A DNA stretch of 13,405 bases, taken from contig NXFV01001580.1 of the NCBI GenBank assembly GCA_002803225.1, positions 1 to 13,405 on the forward strand, in the 5' to 3' direction. The position numbers and the translations under genes were made by a program. This DNA is from Gamarada debralockiae. Taxonomy: Eukaryota; Ascomycota; Leotiomycetes; Helotiales; Hyphodiscaceae. The stretch's first letter is position 1. Every line of letters starts with the position of its first letter. The notes beneath the pieces were generated by a model. That model worked only from the letters and a program-made list of their open reading frames with translations. It had not been told where the DNA came from and did no database searches. Positions 1 to 7,645 of this stretch are shown piece by piece.

Positions 1-2
1 GG

Positions 3-356
3 GTCAACTCAGTCGCCTTCTCACCCGACGGCAAGCAGGTGGCATCAGGGTCAGGTGATAAGACAGTCCGGCTCTGGGACGCCGTGACGGGCGCGCCGCT
101 GCAGACGCTCGAGGGCCATTCGGATCCGGTCTACTTAGTCGCCTTCTCACCAGACGGCAAAGTAGAGCAGGGTTTATTTGTATTAAATGATTGGGTAATA
201 GAAGGGAAGGAGAAGTTTCTCTGGCTTCCTCCTGAATACCGAGCGAGTTCTATAGCTGCTTGGAACAGAATTATCGTATTAGGACACTCATCTGGGAGAA
301 TATCTCTTCTTGGATTTAAGGAGGGGTCAAAGGATATAGAGGAGCAATATATATAA
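3..356 (+). CDS. C-terminal end of a WD40-repeat protein of the fungal NACHT/HET-E (NLR-like) type; 5' partial
   Basis: The frame is open from the left edge (codons in phase from base 3) to TAA at 354-356, so the start and most of the protein lie outside the window. Visible are the end of one WD40 repeat, with [18 protein letters not shown] and a LEGHSD linker, and the start of the next (VAFSPDGK). The two SPDGK units are exactly 126 bp (42 residues) apart and match at 22 of 24 bases (12-35 against 138-161). After the second SPDGK the protein leaves the repeat and ends in an AT-richer cap ([13 protein letters not shown] strand, LWLPPEYR motif). I recall that cap from the ends of fungal NACHT-WD40 proteins. 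Such proteins are usually NLR-type receptors in non-self recognition, the WD40 part being the sensor. The N-terminal effector and NACHT domains are not visible, so a plain WD40 protein is possible. Confidence 0.8.
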   Translation, partial: VNSVAFSPDGKQVASGSGDKTVRLWDAVTGAPLQTLEGHSDPVYLVAFSPDGKVEQGLFVLNDWVIEGKEKFLWLPPEYRASSIAAWNRIIVLGHSSGRISLLGFKEGSKDIEEQYI

Positions 357-1320
357 TATATTATTTTCTTTTCTCTCTATGCTATAGAGGGTCAAAGGGG
401 AGTATGTGCCTTTATAGTAGTTAGTAATTGCTACTTGATTTCTAGTATCTTCTGCGATTGATAAGGAGACACATTACACACGTAATAAGGTAGGGGTGTA
501 GCTATGTGTGCAGGGGCAATACATCTAGCGTCTTGGCAATATAGCTGGATTTAAATTTTGGAAGTGTTATCTACAGTCCTTAATAGTTATAAGTTTAGTA
601 AGTGATTATATAAGTAAAATTACCTTGTAATTATTACTGGGACGTGCGGGGTTATTTTGCGCTAACCAAAAATAGTTAGTAGCTTGATTGGAGGTACTTA
701 CCCGCGTAGCGACCTTGTATGAATTTGCATGCTATAGTAGCCACAAAGGCTAATAATAATTTCTAGTATAGTAGTAAGGCTTTAAAGCTCAAGTAAGACC
801 CTCTTATAAGTATTAGGAGCAATAAGAGCTCGATGTTGGAGCTGTGGTAAAGGAACCCCTATTCTACGATAAGGGAGGCTTTCTACAAATCAGGCACAAG
901 GGCAACAATGTGAACATAATTTTCTAGTAAGAGGAGTTCAGAGTATTTAGGAGTAGCTACAGAATATGACTTATACAAAAATATAAGAAATATCGATGTA
1001 TGTACAGATTTTGAGATACTTAAAGTCAAAGTACCTATTATTTTTCTCGGCACGGTGGGTTTCTCGCTACGTAGGGATGGACGTTACAACCATAGACATT
1101 CTTTGATGAATATTCTTGATATTGAAATTATAGCGCATAGAATACTGGCAAAACTGTGAACTCTCAGGCTAAAATTCCTGCCCGTCTGCTCCTTACGCCA
1201 TCCTAAATCGCTCTCACCAACCTAGGATATAACGCCCCGCCCCCAATGCGTACCATGATAGTCCTACAATTGAAAACAGTAAACCTACAAGTACAAACGC
1301 CGAAGTGGTATCATTAAAAC
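357..1320. repeat. AT-rich, TpA-rich RIP-like degenerate region
   Basis: There is no intact gene here. The sequence is rich in TA, TAG and TAA on both strands. Counting by hand in 721-780 gives 11 TpA against 7 ApT, the direction expected after repeat-induced point mutation, which turns CpA into TpA. The stretch starts immediately after the WD40 gene and ends in the 3' flank of MAF1. I saw no terminal repeats, target-site duplication or transposase motif, so calling it a transposon relic is inference; it could be a decayed single gene. A partly open minus-strand frame inside it is listed separately. Confidence 0.5.
624..1221 (-). pseudogene. Decayed minus-strand reading frame with a consensus-like intron, broken by TAG/TAA codons
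   Basis: Read on the minus strand with codons starting at coordinates divisible by 3, the frame from 1221 down to 702 (173 codons) has only four stops: TAA at 1086-1084 and TAG at 885-883, 861-859 and 765-763. Each could come from CAA or CAG by a C-to-T change in a CpA context. The frame then meets a possible 40-nt intron (701-662) with GTAAGT at its 5' end, a TACTAAC branch motif and a TTTTTGGTTAG end. Splicing it removes an in-frame TAA and keeps the frame open to at least 624. A weaker second intron (623-579, GTAATT to TTAAG) could extend it. I recognise no family. The frame is leucine-rich around 840-780. AT-rich DNA gives chance motifs, so this may be no gene at all. Confidence 0.35.
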
Positions 1321-1384
1321 GCGATGCACAGAAAAGCCGTTGCCAGTGGCCTACCACGCTTGTGCTGAGAAAAAAGACGCCCGC

Positions 1385-2404
1385 TCAATAGTCCATCTCC
1401 ATCGACGCAACGATATCCTCACTAACACCTCTGACTGGACCCTTGTAGCCCTGTTCGTCCTCATCGTCAGCTTCGTCGTCGTAGTCATCGCAGAAATCAT
1501 CTCCATCAAACATGACGTCTACGTCATCGGAATCAACATCTTCGTTGTTCCACATGGTGATGTCCTGGTCCTCCATATCTGCCTCTTCATCAGTAGTGAC
1601 ATTGGCAGCCCGATCTCCCAACCAGTATCTAGCACGCTTGTTCGCGCCTGAATCATACCCAGTGGCACTTCTCTTGGCCATTCCATTTCGGAGTCGGGGG
1701 CTGTGAGTAATCACTGGGACCCCTCGGACGTAGATGTATGCAACTCGCTTTCTCTGCTTGTTGAAAAAAAAGTAGTTCAGGGACCAGATCGAACCTTCAT
1801 CTCCCTCGAATGGTTCGTCGGGTGGGGCCCAGCAGTAGACAGTGCAATCCTTCAGTGTCATCTCCTTGTCTATCATAGACCACATCTGGGGGCCCCATGC
1901 CTGACTTGTGACGGGAGCAGACGAGGCTGTAGCATAGCTTGTCTGAGATGGGACTTGGAGAGTCATACCTGAACTTGGCCTAAGATTGAAGAGTGTCGAG
2001 TCGATGGTATTGATGACTGCCTTCAAACTCCGCTCCCTCCGAAAATCGGCAGGTCTGAGGTTATGTGAGAAATCATAGTCTGGGTGACTGGCATTCAGCG
2101 TCGCGATGAGGTATGCAAACGTACGACGACTTGAAACCTGGCTCAAGGGACCGAAAGGACTTGATCGGGACAAGTTCAGGGAGGAGGGACCGTCTGAAGA
2201 AGGGGGTGAGACGGAGGCTGAAAGTCGAAGGAGGGATTCGTATTGAGACTCCAAAGAGTTTTCGATGTTTCGATACAACTTCTTATCAGAGCCCGCGGCT
2301 TTCGTAGTGTAGAGATCGCAACCGCCGATGACCTGGCAGTCAGGGGTATTGAAATTCAACGCGCTCGTAACGTCGTCGAAATCGCGAAGTGGTAGGAACT
2401 TCAT
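1385..2404 (-). CDS. MAF1: Maf1, repressor of RNA polymerase III transcription
   Basis: This is an uninterrupted 339-residue protein. Maf1 binds Pol III and blocks its recruitment by TFIIIB when nutrient or stress signalling falls, lowering tRNA and 5S synthesis; it moves between cytoplasm and nucleus under PKA/TORC1-Sch9 control. The N-terminus (residues 1-48) carries the family signature: LNF near 17, DCQVIGGCDLYTTKAAGSDKKL, and LY then N. The second conserved block has YLIATLNASHPDYDFS (about 98-113), and the third has DEGSIWSLNYFFFNKQRKR (about 202-220). A serine/proline-rich linker (62-90) separates blocks one and two, as in other fungal Maf1. A basic cluster pair (KR at 244-245, KRAR at 256-259) looks like a bipartite nuclear signal. 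RRERS at 122-126 fits a basophilic (PKA/Sch9-type) site. The C-terminus (273-318) is highly acidic. The start begins the signature exactly and has A at -3. Confidence 0.96.
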   Translation of the reverse strand: MKFLPLRDFDDVTSALNFNTPDCQVIGGCDLYTTKAAGSDKKLYRNIENSLESQYESLLRLSASVSPPSSDGPSSLNLSRSSPFGPLSQVSSRRTFAYLIATLNASHPDYDFSHNLRPADFRRERSLKAVINTIDSTLFNLRPSSGMTLQVPSQTSYATASSAPVTSQAWGPQMWSMIDKEMTLKDCTVYCWAPPDEPFEGDEGSIWSLNYFFFNKQRKRVAYIYVRGVPVITHSPRLRNGMAKRSATGYDSGANKRARYWLGDRAANVTTDEEADMEDQDITMWNNEDVDSDDVDVMFDGDDFCDDYDDEADDEDEQGYKGPVRGVSEDIVASMEMDY

Positions 2405-2668
2405 CTTTGCTTCTGGAAGGGTATCCTGAACCTAGATTTGTTCTTATCAACGCGATCAGGGTGGATGTGAAATTATGGGAGATGAGGGTGGCGTGTTGTC
2501 GAAAGAGGCAAAAGCGTGTGGCGAACTTGAACCCGAGTGTTCTGTTGGAGATGTGCGACCTTGCGGAGGACTCTCAGACTCGATGAACTGAACGACCAGG
2601 AACTTTCTTCCTCAAACTATCGCTTTGAAAGTGATGAAACCTATCTGTCGCGACTGCTGCAGATGCAG

Positions 2669-2872
2669 TTACTTTGTCGATGAGATGATGTTCGGCGACC
2701 TGCTGAGGCTGAGATTCAAGAGTCGACTCTTCCTGCGCTGGCTGCGGAGGACGAATCGCGTTGTTTCTCGGCTAGACGAACGTCTAGCAGGTGGAGGGCA
2801 TTGTGAGTATCGGGAAGGTAGTTGTGAAGTTGAGGTTGTTTTGTTGTGATGGAGGTGAGATTGAGAGCTCAT
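2669..2872 (-). promoter_or_regulatory. Candidate upstream ORFs in the MAF1 leader
   Basis: If MAF1 transcription starts above about 2875, its leader contains a 67-codon open frame (2872 to 2669) and, in another frame, a five-codon uORF (ATG at 2801-2799, stop TAG at 2786-2784). The short one has a good start context (CACA before the ATG), and its stop codon lies inside the palindrome at 2771-2788. The longer peptide is S/R-rich with no family signature, so it is read as leader sequence, not a gene. The transcript start is inferred from the C/A-rich look of the sequence, not from a mapped site. Confidence 0.3.
2771..2788. promoter_or_regulatory. 18-nt perfect inverted repeat (8-bp arms, 2-nt centre) upstream of MAF1
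   Basis: GCTAGACG at 2771-2778 is followed by AA and then CGTCTAGC at 2781-2788, an exact reverse complement. It lies about 370 bp upstream of the MAF1 start. It could be a site for a dimeric transcription factor or, if transcribed, a compact hairpin in the leader. No known factor is assigned. Confidence 0.35.
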
Positions 2873-4024
2873 ACAGTAAGTTGAAAGGTGGAGATGGTAA
2901 TCGGGGAAGCGACTAGTCTCAAAATAGTTACCCTAGCGGAGACCCGAGAGGAAAGTCGCAACGAATAGCGAGCGCACGAGGCCAAAAGGTGAAGTTTTGG
3001 AGAACGAGAAGGCTTGACACCAACGGTTGGGATGAAAGCATTTCGCAATCCCCTCTAGATTCCCGACAATCAGCTGATACGTTCTCCGTGACGTCGTTCG
3101 AAGATCTGACTAGTTGACCGCTTTCTTGGTTTCAACCTCAAGCTTCCAGATCTTGCGAATGCCCGAGGGGTTCTGAGATCTCTTATTCGGCCGTCACAGG
3201 AGCAAAGAGTCTAGAAGTTTAGCATAGTCTGTCACTGTAGTCTGGAAGAGGGGGCTCAAGTTACTGAAGTTTCAAGGTGGTGGAATCCTCGGAAGGTTGA
3301 GAGGGCCTCGTGTCCATGATTGCAGACAACTCCAAACCACAAATACGCAAGACACAGGTCCTGATGCCAGCCGGTGCTGTAGCGAATCTTTCATCCACCC
3401 TGAGCGATTCATAAAGGCATTAATGAATCCTAATCTTTTACTGAGCTTGATCTAACAGAAGGTTGTCTGGACTCTCCCGGGGTTGTCGCTGCTTCTTGTT
3501 CGAAAACGCTCGAAGAAAAGAAGGCTTCAAAATGGGCGGTATCCATGACTGATGGCAAAGGAGCACCTCGAATCCAGGATCAATTAGCTGTTTCCCTCAC
3601 CAATCATCTTCAACTAGGTCAACATAGCACTTCCTTGTAAAAGGGACTTATCGAATTCATATTGCTGCGCCTTCAATTCTCCTCAACACCTTTTCCATGC
3701 CCTTCCCAATCCATCGCCATTAACGCCTCCAACCTCCAAGGGCAGCCAAAACCGTAAACTCCGCGAATGTAACCTCGGGTCTTCCATACGCCATCGCTCA
3801 TTAACGCAGTGGTATGTGTCGAAGAGAGACGCTAAGTAAGAAGACCGACATTCATCAAGCCGTTGATCAATGGTTCAATTTCCTAGAACGTCAGAACATC
3901 AGATTAGCAGGAGACAAGATGAGAGTTTGTTGAAGCCGATGCAATATGTATAATTCCTAGGCGCCAAAACGCGGCAAACGCCAGCCACCCATATCTTCTG
4001 TGTACATGTATAAAGAGTCGTGAA

Positions 4025-4786
4025 TCACATGATCTTCGTAACTTCCTCGTCGACCTGATGCGGGGGTAACAGGTGTCAGTATTTGAGAGACTTCGTAAGT
4101 TTCCCAGATAGGGGACTGCCTCCATTGACATATTTGACAGCGAATACCCAGAGAGTCAAGAGAACAAGCTTCACTCACCTCTGTATCTTCTATCGAGTCT
4201 TGTGCCGAGATCACCCGTAGAACATTCTTCTTGCTACTCTCCTGCATCTCCCCAGCTAATAGCAACTCATCTAGAATGAAGTATGCCTTTTGGAAATTGA
4301 AAATGATGTCCAACTCGCACACGTTGCCGTAGTACTTGTCCATCTGTTCGACGTAGCGGTGCACGATTTCAAGGGTAATGAGCTCGTTATCGGTCGATGC
4401 GCATCCGGCGATGAAGAAGAGGGAGGCATAGCGACGATACACTATCTTCGAATCTGGATGGATACCTGTCAGCGGCCAGCGTGGCAACTCGGGCAACATC
4501 TGCAACCTTTGTACTCCAGGAAATTGCACATTCTCGTCCGCCGTGCCAAAACCAACTGGGAGACATCTTTGATGATCTTCGCCTTCTCCTTAGGTGACAG
4601 AGTGGTGAACCACTTCGCAAGCCTCTGTTGACCGCTCAGCTTCCTTCCCACGAGACGTTTGATGTCTTTGGAATACGTACGACTTTGCCCTGCCGGGAGA
4701 GTAGGATCAGGTAGCTGCAGATAGATTATTAGCATTGTTCAAGCAGGACTTTCAACTTGGTATTTGACAACCTACTTGATAGCCAT
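4025..4786 (-). CDS. APS1: AP-1 clathrin adaptor complex small subunit (sigma-1), five exons
   Basis: Spliced coding exons on the minus strand are 4786-4776, 4714-4681, 4624-4507, 4453-4179 and 4054-4025, giving 468 nt and 155 residues, the usual sigma-1 size (about 155-160). Every junction is GT-AG and keeps frame: GTAGGT, GTACGT, GTTGCA and GTGAGT donors, all CAG acceptors, with introns of 61, 56, 53 and 124 nt. CTRAY-type branch motifs are visible in introns 1, 3 and 4. The protein starts [15 protein letters not shown], then [60 protein letters not shown] and [14 protein letters not shown], and ends TKIM. This is the longin-fold sigma adaptin. It acts with the gamma, beta and mu1 subunits at the trans-Golgi and endosomes to package cargo into clathrin vesicles. 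Reading through the introns gives false termini on both sides. The third donor (GTTGCA) is weak. The gene is divergent from GCLM. Confidence 0.95.
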
Positions 4787-5152
4787 CTTCACTGCGCAGA
4801 ACAGTTTTGATACTTTGAATGCTCGCTGTGGGTGGTGATGGAAGGCTAATATCCGGTCTAAGCAGGGGTCCGAGAAATTTGGATGGTGGGGTTGTTTCAA
4901 AGCGCGATAGCCTTCCAGAAAAGTAGGGTAGCTTCCAAATTTCAATCATGTAATGGCTATTTTCTATCTACAGTAACTTCTATGAAAATCACTGAAATCC
5001 ATTCTCTGTAAATATTCACAAATTCGCTTCTAGATCGCGATTCTCATCTATTTCTATAATTCGACCGCTCCTCTCCAGCCATTTCAAACTTCCTTGTGAA
5101 GTTTTCCTATTTGTAATCGCTCGCCCGGCACGGAGAACACACCTAGGGCATC
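4787..5152. promoter_or_regulatory. Shared divergent promoter between APS1 and GCLM
   Basis: 366 bp separate the two start codons, so both genes must be driven from here. The middle (about 4950-5060) is AT-rich and probably nucleosome-depleted. The GCLM side is C/T-rich before the start. On the APS1 side an ATG at 4949 opens a frame that overlaps the APS1 start in another phase, but it matters only if transcription begins above it. I looked for a Yap1-type TTASTAA antioxidant site, which would suit GCLM, and saw none. Confidence 0.6.
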
Positions 5153-6156
5153 ATGACGCGATTGATACTCTCGACGTCGTAAGTGCCTCTAATTTGCTAT
5201 TCAAGCCTGACATATGAGAGCTAAATCATGTGTTCAGTAATATCATGGCCGGCGGGCCAGGAATTATACGGAAACCTGGCACAGATAGGAGCAACCTCGA
5301 GTTGGTGAATTCCCTCCGATCGAACTTCCTCGCAGCACAGCAAGACTACTCTCCTCCCCTATCCGCGACGAATGGCAGTGGCAGAAATAGCTACGATGAA
5401 GATAAACCCTCCCATCGACCTCAGGTCTCGACCTGGACTACTCGCGACGGCTCCGACTATTACATTCCTACGATAGACTGGTCAATGTCTGGCTTGGCGG
5501 AAGAGCCAAGTCAGTATGATATTACAGTCAAATTGTTCTACCTACCTGGCGCAGTGGTCGCGGAGAGGGCAGCATATACGAAAGATGCTGTACAGCTGGT
5601 TCTGAAGGAATTAGGAGTCAAGACAATCGATCTTTTGATTGTCTCCTTCCCCGGCATGTCCTTTGAGGGAGATTGCGAATGGGAGGCAGACAAGAAGAAT
5701 TCGCAGCAAGGAAATGATGAAGAGGAAATTGCGTCTTGGCCGGCAGTGGAGGAGTTATATAACCAGGGTGTCGTCAAGAAGCTAGGCATAGCAGAGTATG
5801 GCAGTGAGAAGCTATCTAGGTTTCTGGCGCGAGTTAAGGTCCGGCCAGAGGTGGACCAAATCAACGTCAAAGACTGTTGCAATGTCCCACCTCCGCTCAT
5901 CAAATTTGCGAAATCGGAAGGAATCGAGCTTCTCACCCACAACGACTGTACAAATATCTTGCCGAGTGGAACACTGAGAGAACTTTTGGGACAAGGAGTA
6001 AGGGGTGCTGGAGTACTTTCGGAGTCCAAGCGAGGTATAGATGGTATGAAGGGAGATCTGACACCGAAATGGGTCGTCAAGTATACTGCTGTTGTTCGGG
6101 ATCGGGGCGTTATTGAGAATAAAGGGTACTTTGCAGCTGCCGAGCTGAAGGAATAA
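5153..6156 (+). CDS. GCLM: Glutamate-cysteine ligase regulatory (modifier) subunit, two exons
   Basis: Exons 5153-5178 and 5238-6156 are joined across a 59-nt intron (GTAAGT donor, CTGAC branch motif, TTCAG acceptor), giving 314 residues. The short first exon supplies MTRLILSTS, which completes the N-terminal signature STSNIMAGGP. The modifier subunit binds the catalytic subunit of glutamate-cysteine ligase and improves its activity in the first, rate-limiting step of glutathione synthesis in the cytosol. It has an aldo-keto-reductase-like fold without catalysis. Visible family features are LGVKTIDLLIVSFPG (134-148), the barrel segment around WPAVEELYNQGVVKKLG (from 176), a CC pair followed by PPPL (222-229), LLTHND (240-245) and the C-terminal VVKYTAVVRDRGVIENKGY (288-306). 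A less conserved acidic and Q/N-rich insert lies at about 157-174. A start at the second-exon ATG would lose the conserved N-terminus. The 3' end converges on BUD32 with 189 bp between stops. Confidence 0.95.
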
Positions 6157-6345
6157 GCTCAAGGGGGATGCGATTTTAGACAATCAGATGCATATACGGA
6201 ACACCTGAGAAGGATTTGCGAGCGTTGGGCGTTTCCAGCAGTGTGCATATGGGAGATTTGATAGCGCTGGGTTATTCGTTTTTAAGTAGACTTGAAAGGC
6301 GCGCTGAGCCGGGGGTATGAGCAGAAATGTCAACATGGATATCAT

Positions 6346-7170
6346 TCAGCCCAACATGCTTCGTTTCCTTCCTCTCATCCTGACATCTTCCAATCTTTTC
6401 AGAACGACATTCGCCCCTTTGAAGCTCTTCCCATACGCGCTTAACACCTCCTTAAACAGACTCTCTGCTCTAGGATGCGTACTCCCAAAGGCTCTCTCCA
6501 AAACATATAAATCCACCGCCCGGTCCTCATCCTGCGTACTCTGACTTGCCAGCCCAAAATCAATCAGTATAATCTCCCCATCCAGCAAATTCTCCTCCTT
6601 CGGACCATCCCCATTAACAACTTCCTCCATCCACGGCCTCAACATCAAATTACTCGTCGTCAAATCCCCATGCACAACACCAATTCCATGCATCTTCCCC
6701 ACCGCACTCCCAACCCTCCCCATCAAGCCCACCAACTCCCCATCATCAACCCCCTCCTCCACTCCTGTATCCTTCCGCCTCTTCAACCACTCATTCAATC
6801 TCACCCTAACTACCTCCCCCTCAATCCACTCAATCATCAGCCATCCCGCTGTCTCATCAAGTGCATATACAGCAGGCACGGGGACGCCTTCGCGTCGACA
6901 TTTTGCTAGCACACGCGCTTCGGAGAGGATGCGGTGTTTTGTGAGGCGCGCGTCGAGGATGGGATGGCGGTAGGGCTTTGAGGGTCGGTATTTGAGAGCG
7001 CAAGAGAGGGAGGGGAGCAGATAGGTGCTGCGGTAGAGCAGGGCTTCTGCGCCTTGAGTTATGAGGAGCGGGGAGGTGGTGGAAGGGTATTGGAAGATGT
7101 TGGGGAAGGGTTGTGAGGGAGTTTCTGTTGAAATAGGCTCGACTGCTGGTATTGATTCGACTTCTGCCAT
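6346..7170 (-). CDS. BUD32: Bud32/PRPK atypical protein kinase of the KEOPS (EKC) complex
   Basis: This is a single-exon, 274-residue protein. Bud32 is the small RIO-like kinase/ATPase of KEOPS, which with Kae1, Cgi121 and Pcc1 makes the t6A base at position 37 of ANN-decoding tRNAs; in yeast KEOPS also affects telomeres and transcription. Visible are a short glycine-loop equivalent ITQGAEALLY (37-46), catalytic Lys60 in ALKYRPSKPYRHP, Glu84 in LSEARVL, the catalytic loop VVHGDLTTSNLML (165-177) with Asp169 and Asn174, the metal-binding DFG at 204-206, and the basic C-terminal tail RGRKRSMLG (266-274). The 24-residue N-terminal extension and the charged insert at 131-146 are fungal-type variations. 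The start has an ACAAAATGG context. The gene converges on GCLM and is divergent from the membrane-protein gene. Confidence 0.96.
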   Translation of the reverse strand: MAEVESIPAVEPISTETPSQPFPNIFQYPSTTSPLLITQGAEALLYRSTYLLPSLSCALKYRPSKPYRHPILDARLTKHRILSEARVLAKCRREGVPVPAVYALDETAGWLMIEWIEGEVVRVRLNEWLKRRKDTGVEEGVDDGELVGLMGRVGSAVGKMHGIGVVHGDLTTSNLMLRPWMEEVVNGDGPKEENLLDGEIILIDFGLASQSTQDEDRAVDLYVLERAFGSTHPRAESLFKEVLSAYGKSFKGANVVLKRLEDVRMRGRKRSMLG

Positions 7171-7645
7171 TTTGTTATTTGAATGCTTGTGGTTGAATTT
7201 GGTAGCTCACATAAATTAATTCAGGACGATGTGGGGGAGTTATGGGATTGCATTTTTGGCTTTACTAGTACCCCGCCACACCTCCCAAAAGTGGCTTCTG
7301 AATGACGACAGCCCTAACTTTTTTATTGCTTCAACATCTCCTTTGCTAGCAATCCAGACAAATACATCACAAGAGTATTTGTTTCTTCAAGCTGTTAGTT
7401 TTCCGCCATGACTGGAGTCCAACTTGTAGTGAATTTCACTCTGTCGAATTCGAATGCTGCAATTGCAGGGGAGGGGATACAGTAGTGGCATCAGTCATCC
7501 GCTTCATTGGACCACCACATTCAGTTTGTTGGACTTGCATTCTCTACATCATATTTCGCCTCCTACAGTTACACGTCTTCCGGCCATTCCTACGAAATGC
7601 GAAAGTATCGATAGCTTTCTGATCCACTTCCGCCATACATACCAA
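7171..7645. promoter_or_regulatory. Divergent promoter region between BUD32 and the membrane-protein gene
   Basis: 475 bp lie between the chosen start codons. The BUD32 side (7171-7230) is A/T-rich with an A-rich leader. The stretch 7454-7645 stays open in frame with the membrane protein and has in-frame ATGs, but it reads like C/T-rich leader with no conserved look, so it is treated as 5' UTR. An out-of-frame ATG lies at 7597. No clear TATA box was seen. Confidence 0.5.

Larger units (their letters stand above)
2405..4024. other. Intergenic region: MAF1 promoter/leader and APS1 3' flank
   Basis: I recognise no gene in this 1.6 kb. On the minus strand about 2405-2880 reads as leader-like sequence for MAF1, C/A-rich with few G, and contains upstream ATGs. 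The block 2880-3700 shows no convincing coding frame on either strand; the open frames are short and carry no motif. A TGACGTC half of an ATF/CREB-type site lies at 3089-3095, of unknown use. The part from about 3700 to 4024 should include the APS1 3' UTR. I found no tRNA-type B box and no transposon motif. Confidence 0.6.

Noticed and set aside
1512..1527. Inverted repeat ATGACGT-CT-ACGTCAT, like paired CRE half-sites
   Set aside because: It lies inside the acidic coding part of MAF1 and follows from repeated Asp/Val codons (DDVDVM).
1703..1972. Plus-strand frame of 89 codons opposite MAF1
   Set aside because: Antisense shadow of the conserved third Maf1 block.
3089..3095. TGACGTC, an ATF/CREB-like half-palindrome upstream of MAF1
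   Set aside because: A 7-nt match nearly 700 bp from the gene is expected by chance; no second copy nearby.
6670..6909. Plus-strand frame rich in P, H and N opposite BUD32
   Set aside because: It is a shadow of BUD32 codons; all kinase motifs are on the minus strand.
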